Assembly (NCBI RefSeq): GCF_008728855.1
Contig: NZ_CP042906.1
Coordinates: 3,470,001-3,534,000 of the forward strand
Length of the DNA stretch: 64,000 nt
Direction: 5' to 3'
DNA from: Hypericibacter terrae
Lineage (GTDB): Bacteria > Pseudomonadota > Alphaproteobacteria > Dongiales > Dongiaceae
Shown: piece after piece, positions 61,701 to 64,000 of the stretch
Layout of the letters: every line of letters starts with the position of its first letter
Numbering within the stretch: position 1 is the stretch's first letter
Notes under the pieces: model-generated
Seen by the model: only the letters and a program-made list of their open reading frames with translations
What the model was told of the DNA's origin: nothing
Database searches by the model: none
Position numbers and translations under genes: made by a program

Positions 61701-63273
61701 CGTCGCAGATCTGGTCCTGGCCGTTGCCACCGGAGATCACGCTGCCGAGGATGAAGTCGTTGCCGTTGCCGCCCGAAATATTGTCGCCGGCATAGACGGT
61801 GTCGTCCCCGCTGCCTTCGCCGAGCGTGACATTGGCGAAGGAAAGAATGGTGTCGTCGCAGTTGCACTGATCGAGATAGGTCGCGATCTCCTGGTTGATC
61901 CCGCCCTGGTCGCCGAAGATCTTGTCGCCGACGATGATGTCGTTGCCGTCGCCGCCGTCGATCGTGTCCTGGGCATAGAAGACGTCGTCGCCGGGGCCGC
62001 CGACCATCTTGTCGCCGATGACGGAATCGTCGCCGGCACCGCCGAGAATTGAATCCTGGCCGACGAACATATCGTCGCCGATGCCGCCGAACATCTTGTC
62101 GCCGACGAGGAGGTCGCGGTCGTTGCCGCCCGCGATCGTGTCGTTGCCGTGGAGCGTGTCGTCGCCGCCCGAGCCCACCAGCTTGTCCCCGACGATCAGG
62201 TCGCTGCCATTGCCGCCGACCAGGGAATCGTCGCCGCCGATGCTGTCATCGCCGTTGGTGCCGATGATGTGGTCGCCGATGATCGTGTCGCTGCCGTCGT
62301 CACCGACCAGCGTGTCGTTGCTGCCGCCGAAGGAAATCGTGTCGCCGCCATTCCCGCCCTTCGAGCCGAACAGGCTGTCGCAGGTGGTGTCGCCAACCAG
62401 CTTGTCGTTGCCCGAACCGCCCGAGACGATGTCGTTCAGCGCGCCGCCGAAGATGCTGTCATTGCCGGAATCGCCGAAGAACCCGTGATTGGGGTCGTAG
62501 AGGATCTGGTCGGCTTCGGTTTGGTTCGAGGGCAGCCAGACATGATCGTTGCCGTCGAGGGCGTGATAGAAGCAGCTGGGATCGTAGAAGGAGCCGACCG
62601 CGCCGGTGACTGAATCGAAGTCCACGCAGTCGTTGTTGTTCGTGAACAGGCAGTTGTGGAAGTCCAGCTTATCGAAAGGATTGGTCAGGGGTTCGGGCAG
62701 GCCGTAGAGCAGCGCCGTCGGGCCGATCGGGCCGTTGTCAAGGAGGGCGGCCAGCAGGCCCGCCAGGCCAAAGGGGGTCAGGAAATGGCCGGTGTTGGCG
62801 GTCCCGGTGCCGGCTTGCGCGCCGCCCGCGGCGGTCACGATTTCTCCCGTGCCCAGCGCCAGCAGGAACTCGTCCATGGTCATGCCGACCAGGAGCACAT
62901 GGCCGCCATCGGGGGTGACGATCTCGACGCCGTCCGCGGTCTGGGTGATCTGCGATTTGTCGATGCTGAAGTCGAATTTGAGCTGCTCGTCGGCCGCGAC
63001 CTGGATGTCGACATGCTCGCCGGCCGCCGGTTCCTTGACCTCGACGACTTTCACCTCGGCGAGTTGCACGTCGCCCGGTTGGGCCGCGTCGGCCTGCGGC
63101 GCGTTGCCCTCGCTCGTCGCGGCCGCGTTCGGCTGCGCCGACACCTGCGCCTGTGCGCTCGCCTCCTGCTGGCCTTCCGCGCTCGGATGCGCCGGGCTCA
63201 TGCCCTGCGCTTCGGAATTCACCGCGGAATGATCCTGGCCGCCAGAAATCGGAGTGGTGGAGTCGGTCGCCAT
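55762..63273 (-). CDS. Giant RTX-like repeat protein B
   Basis: A 2,503-residue paralog of protein A with the same order of parts: an Ala/Gln-rich leader (about 1-65), the conserved N-terminal domain (QPGDVQLAEVKVVEVKEPAA to about 230), a long zone of 14/15-residue Gly-Asp units in 116-residue super-repeats (coding DNA about 59255-61690), then canonical calcium-binding nonapeptides, and a C-terminal domain (RLDMTDGDSTDTLTLSANDI) ending near YGGATFDVYTDNAGHQIAIQ. It lacks a signal peptide, so type I secretion is likely. A role as a surface adhesin or matrix protein is inferred from architecture. It lies upstream of A on the same strand, with its own terminator and promoter elements. Confidence 0.88.
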   Translation of the reverse strand: MATDSTTPISGGQDHSAVNSEAQGMSPAHPSAEGQQEASAQAQVSAQPNAAATSEGNAPQADAAQPGDVQLAEVKVVEVKEPAAGEHVDIQVAADEQLKFDFSIDKSQITQTADGVEIVTPDGGHVLLVGMTMDEFLLALGTGEIVTAAGGAQAGTGTANTGHFLTPFGLAGLLAALLDNGPIGPTALLYGLPEPLTNPFDKLDFHNCLFTNNNDCVDFDSVTGAVGSFYDPSCFYHALDGNDHVWLPSNQTEADQILYDPNHGFFGDSGNDSIFGGALNDIVSGGSGNDKLVGDTTCDSLFGSKGGNGGDTISFGGSNDTLVGDDGSDTIIGDHIIGTNGDDSIGGDDSLVGGNGSDLIVGDKLVGSGGDDTLHGNDTIAGGNDRDLLVGDKMFGGIGDDMFVGQDSILGGAGDDSVIGDKMVGGPGDDVFYAQDTIDGGDGNDIIVGDKIFGDQGGINQEIATYLDQCNCDDTILSFANVTLGEGSGDDTVYAGDNISGGNGNDFILGSVISGGNGQDQICDDDTIHGDNGKDVIIGSYISGDDGNDSISDNDKLYGDNGDDSILGGYIQGGDGNDTISDSDKIYGGSGNDSIHGGKVFGGSGNDVIVNFDTIYGNDGNDLIAGDSIFGGDGNDTINAGECISGGNGDDSLAGNFIRGDNGNDSIDNHDDISGNNGDDSIFGGAIYGGNGDDTIEAGDTIHGDNGDDTIEGDYINGGNGNDWIDTHDFISGGNGDDSIFGGKITGGEGDDTIYAGDCINGDNGDDTISGNAIYGGEGDDSIDSHDDINGGAGDDSIFGGKISGDDGNDTIHAGDNISGGSGNDTISGDAIYGGAGNDLICSDDHIEGNDGNDTISGGYISGGAGNDSIYAGDCISGGNGDDTIAGNNINGDNGNDYISSHDDISGDNGEDTIFGGKITGGSGNDTIHAGDHISGGSGNDTIAGDEIQGNNGNDLICSNDHIQGNDGNDTIEGGLIAGGDGNDSIYAGDCISGGNGDDTIAGNTILGGNGNDYISSHDDIAGDNGEDTIFGGKIAGGNGDDTIQAGDHISGGSGNDTIAGDSIEGNNGNDLICSDDHIEGNDGNDTIEGGFIAGGNGDDSIYAGDCISGGNGDDTIAGNTINGDNGNDYISSHDDIAGDNGEDTIFGGLITGGEGNDTVCAGDNISGGSGNDTIAGDSIEGNDGNDYISSHDHIQGNDGNDTIEGGFIAGGNGDDSIYAGDCISGGNGDDTLAGNSISGGNGNDSIDSHDDITGDNGEDTIFGGKITGGSGNDTISGGDCISGGDGNDTIAGDEIQGNDGNDLIYSYDHIEGDDGNDSISGGLITGNDGNDSIYTGDCISGGNGQDTIDGNEIQGDNGADSIVSHDQIYGNNGEDIILGGVISGGEDNDTIRAGDYISGGAGNDIISGDSIFGDNGDDKIFGQDTITGGDGNDSILGDSIFGGNGNDKLVGSDTIDGGNGNDTINGGMIAGGEGNDCITDNDSIVAGDGNDTVLGSSIEGGNGNDDITDNDTVYGGAGDDTIVGSSIEGGDGDDTINDNDYIVADGNDSILGDSIRGGNGNDYIVADDIVYAGDDEDVVRGSFIDAGDGNDYVVDQDTLFGGNGNDTLVGDSIAGGAGDDTIYANDAIDGGDGNDSIVGDGSIVGGEGGDVIHAGDNITGGNGDDTIWGDAPGPNDGLFGETVYAADLIHGNNGDDYIHGGAGNDTIYGDDGNDSIFGDNGNDSIDGGFGDDTIHGNEGNDTIDGGNGNDSIYGDNGDDSLFGNYGDDTIFGGNGSDKIGGGQDNDSLLGENGNDTINGDEGADTVRGGEDDDSLSGGDGNDSVYGDNGNDTLYGGAGDDTVLGGNGDDSIDGDANFVDGNDSLLGENGNDTIYGNVDQDTILGGNGNDSVDGGDGNDTILGNNGHDTLAGGNGDDTIHGDDGLAQNGNDQIFGDNGNDSLYGDNGDDTIHGGEDQDTILGGNGNDQLNGDNGQDSILGGDGSDTIDGGDGNDLIAGGVGSDLILGGNGNDTIEGDDSADTIDGGNGDDHITGDAGNDSIFGGDGNDNITGDAGDDKIEGGNGNDRLDGGNAGEDTLSYAHAGGAVSVDLGTGIATGAEGTDTVSNFEDLTGSNFDDTLNGDSLDNVILGGGGADLIHGNGGNDTIVGDGGADGNDTLYGDNGNDSILGDVDNDHIYGGDGNDTLDGGDGNDTINGGDGNDLAHGRAGNDYIFDGKFDNGNDTFSGDDGNDTLYGGDGNDSLDGGNDNDELHGDNGNDTLFGGEGNDTLFGGSDNDQLSGGNGTDSLSGDNGNDTLNGGGDNDTLFGGDGNDQLNGDNGNDSLDGGNGNDTIHGGDGNDTLTGAGSSHDQLFGDNGNDLLLFGDHGATYNGGNGVDTLFVGGGGGVNFSTFTQDVSHVERLDMTDGDSTDTLTLSANDILDFSSTSDSTESNAGGAIKLFITGNTSGSHDNVDIPLGTGDNQWHTTGASITPTDPGYGGATFDVYTDNAGHQIAIQQGLDVT
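57045..57705 (-). repeat. Tract nearly identical to RTX gene A (copy in B)
   Basis: Counterpart of 48600-49260. Differences seen by eye are isolated, for example around 57131 and 57165, and third codon positions are largely identical, which suggests recent gene conversion. Confidence 0.8.
59255..61690 (-). repeat. Seven-copy 348-bp tandem repeat in RTX B
   Basis: The anchor ATGCA(G/C)TCGCCGG occurs at 59255, 59603, 59951, 60299, 60647, 60995 and 61343, always exactly 348 bases apart. Each period encodes 116 residues as eight units in 14-15 alternation, such as SGGNGDDTIAGNTI and LGGNGNDYISSHDDI. Most periods place cysteines in AGDCI and, 33 residues earlier, in NDLICS. Confidence 0.92.
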
Positions 63274-63351
63274 GGGTGCCCCCTCGATAGATGCGGCTGC
63301 GCTTCATGCGGGCCGCCGGCGCGCAGAGGTTCTGCGTCGCGGGGGCAAAGG

Positions 63352-63366
63352 TTAGCGATCCCTTAA
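63352..63366 (-). promoter_or_regulatory. Conserved element 2 upstream of RTX B
   Basis: Matches the pattern TTAARRRATCRCTAA shared with RTX A. It is 78 bases before the RTX B start and 23 bases after element 1. Confidence 0.65.
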
Positions 63367-63389
63367 GAGGCCTCAACGCGCTTGCGCCT

Positions 63390-63412
63390 CAAAGCGATAC
63401 ACCCAGGTGGTA
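63390..63412 (-). promoter_or_regulatory. Conserved element 1 upstream of RTX B
   Basis: On the minus strand it contains TACCACCTGGGTGTATCG. It is identical to the RTX A element at 20 of 23 positions and lies 116 bases before the start (120 in A). Confidence 0.65.
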
Positions 63413-63565
63413 GATGTCCGACTTGTAATTTTGGTCGCTGATTAAGTCTCTGTAATAAATCGCCAAAAAGCGCGGATTTGAGCCGATTGCCTGGTCTCGG
63501 GCGCGGATCATGGTTAACTCCCGGAAAGCTCCACGGCCATTGCGCGGTGGCGGCAATCGGGCGAG

Positions 63566-63597
63566 CAAAAACCGGCGCCCCGAGATGGGACGCCGGT
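63566..63597 (-). terminator. Terminator of the third RTX unit
   Basis: ACCGGCG and CGCCGGT plus three inner G-C pairs around a C-A mismatch (63571-63581 with 63587-63597), followed on the minus strand by TTTTTG. The mismatch sits at the same stem position as in the RTX B terminator. Confidence 0.85.
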
Positions 63598-63637
63598 TCA
63601 TGAAGTTCGCGGCGTTCAAGGTGAGGGCGGCGCTGAA

Positions 63638-64000
63638 TCAACTGTCGGTGACAACCACACCCTGCTCGACGGCGACGGTGTGCGTGCCGTCGCTATAGAC
63701 ATCAAAAGCGACCCCGCCATAAGCGGGATCGGTCAGCGCGACGCCGCTGGCCTGCAGCGTGAAATGGACCCCGCCGGTGCTCCGCAGATCGACGCTGTCG
63801 CCGGCGGCATCGCCTCGCGCCACGAGATCGATCGTGTGGCCGTTCCAGCTCTCGCCGGTGCTGCCGCCGAAATCCATCACATCGGCCGCGTTCAGCGTGA
63901 CGCTGTCGGACGCGCCGTTGCGCATGTCGAGAACCTCGATGCCGCCGGTGTTCTGGCCGCCGGGCGTGAAATCAACACTGCCTGAGATCACCAGGCTGTC
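63638..64000 (-). CDS. C-terminal end of a third RTX paralog (partial)
   Basis: The last 120 residues of a protein that begins outside the window. The segment VLDMRNGASDSVTLNAADVM and the closing DPAYGGVAFDVYSDGTHTVA align with the C-terminal domains of RTX A and B. The frame is open to the window edge (ending DSLVISGSVDF at the boundary), so the full gene probably continues as another giant repeat protein. Confidence 0.85.
   Translation of the reverse strand, partial: DSLVISGSVDFTPGGQNTGGIEVLDMRNGASDSVTLNAADVMDFGGSTGESWNGHTIDLVARGDAAGDSVDLRSTGGVHFTLQASGVALTDPAYGGVAFDVYSDGTHTVAVEQGVVVTDS

Larger units (their letters stand above)
63274..63637. other. Intergenic region between the third RTX unit and RTX B
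   Basis: These 364 bases hold the upstream elements of RTX B (63352-63366 and 63390-63412) and the terminator of the third unit (63566-63597). No gene is seen. Confidence 0.6.

Noticed and set aside
57418-62052. A 1,544-codon plus-strand frame opposite RTX gene B, with shorter ones at 46505-48847 and 55648-57291
   Set aside because: Same codon-composition artefact; the sequence is low-complexity VVAVVA and has no family features.

Overview
The window is GC-rich DNA with alphaproteobacterial gene content: choline/betaine genes, a phnWAY phosphonate operon, 2-oxoglutarate oxygenases and a Zur-type regulator. I infer a soil or rhizosphere alphaproteobacterium, perhaps of the Rhodospirillales; no rRNA or tRNA is present to confirm this.

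Left part (1-18,400). A minus-strand proX-proV-proW-type ABC importer for betaine or choline comes first. Its permease is a fused double copy, and a strong terminator hairpin separates proX from proV. Then follow a DMT exporter, an SMP-30 family protein, a LuxR-type regulator, a small NTF2-like protein beside an NTF2-GcvT fusion, a BetI-like repressor, pirin, 5-formyl-THF cyclo-ligase with nitronate monooxygenase, a BetA-like choline dehydrogenase, an AhpD-like protein, two small membrane proteins, an MFS transporter and a HIT protein.

Middle part (18,400-36,200). Two IS4-family insertion sequences with related terminal repeats flank a block holding an MTA/SAH nucleosidase, a photolyase, a PhoX phosphatase behind three Pho-box units, and a Zur regulator with a Zur-like site over its -10. 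Beyond the second IS is a minus-strand organophosphonate and betaine block. From its promoter end it reads phnW-phnA-phnY (2-aminoethylphosphonate to acetate and phosphate), a dimethylglycine/sarcosine dehydrogenase, then tmpA-tmpB-like oxygenases predicted to release glycine betaine and phosphate from 2-trimethylaminoethylphosphonate. A divergent LysR regulator probably controls phnWAY. Long GC-rich inverted repeats flank the dehydrogenase gene on both sides.

Right part (36,200-47,000). A FecR-like protein, a CHASE2 adenylate cyclase and an M48 protease form one operon. They are followed by a GST, a ProP-like symporter, a zinc-ribbon protein coupled to a sulfotransferase, an M17 aminopeptidase and an MFS transporter.

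Far right (47,100-64,000). An array of giant RTX-like proteins lies on the minus strand: two complete genes (2,607 and 2,503 codons), the end of a third, and a decayed C-terminal relic of a fourth. Each unit ends in the same kind of hairpin. The two complete genes share a bipartite upstream element with identical spacing. They carry a 348-bp (116-residue) higher-order tandem repeat built from alternating 14- and 15-residue units, many with fixed cysteines, and they share a nearly identical tract of about 650 bp. No type I secretion genes are in the window.
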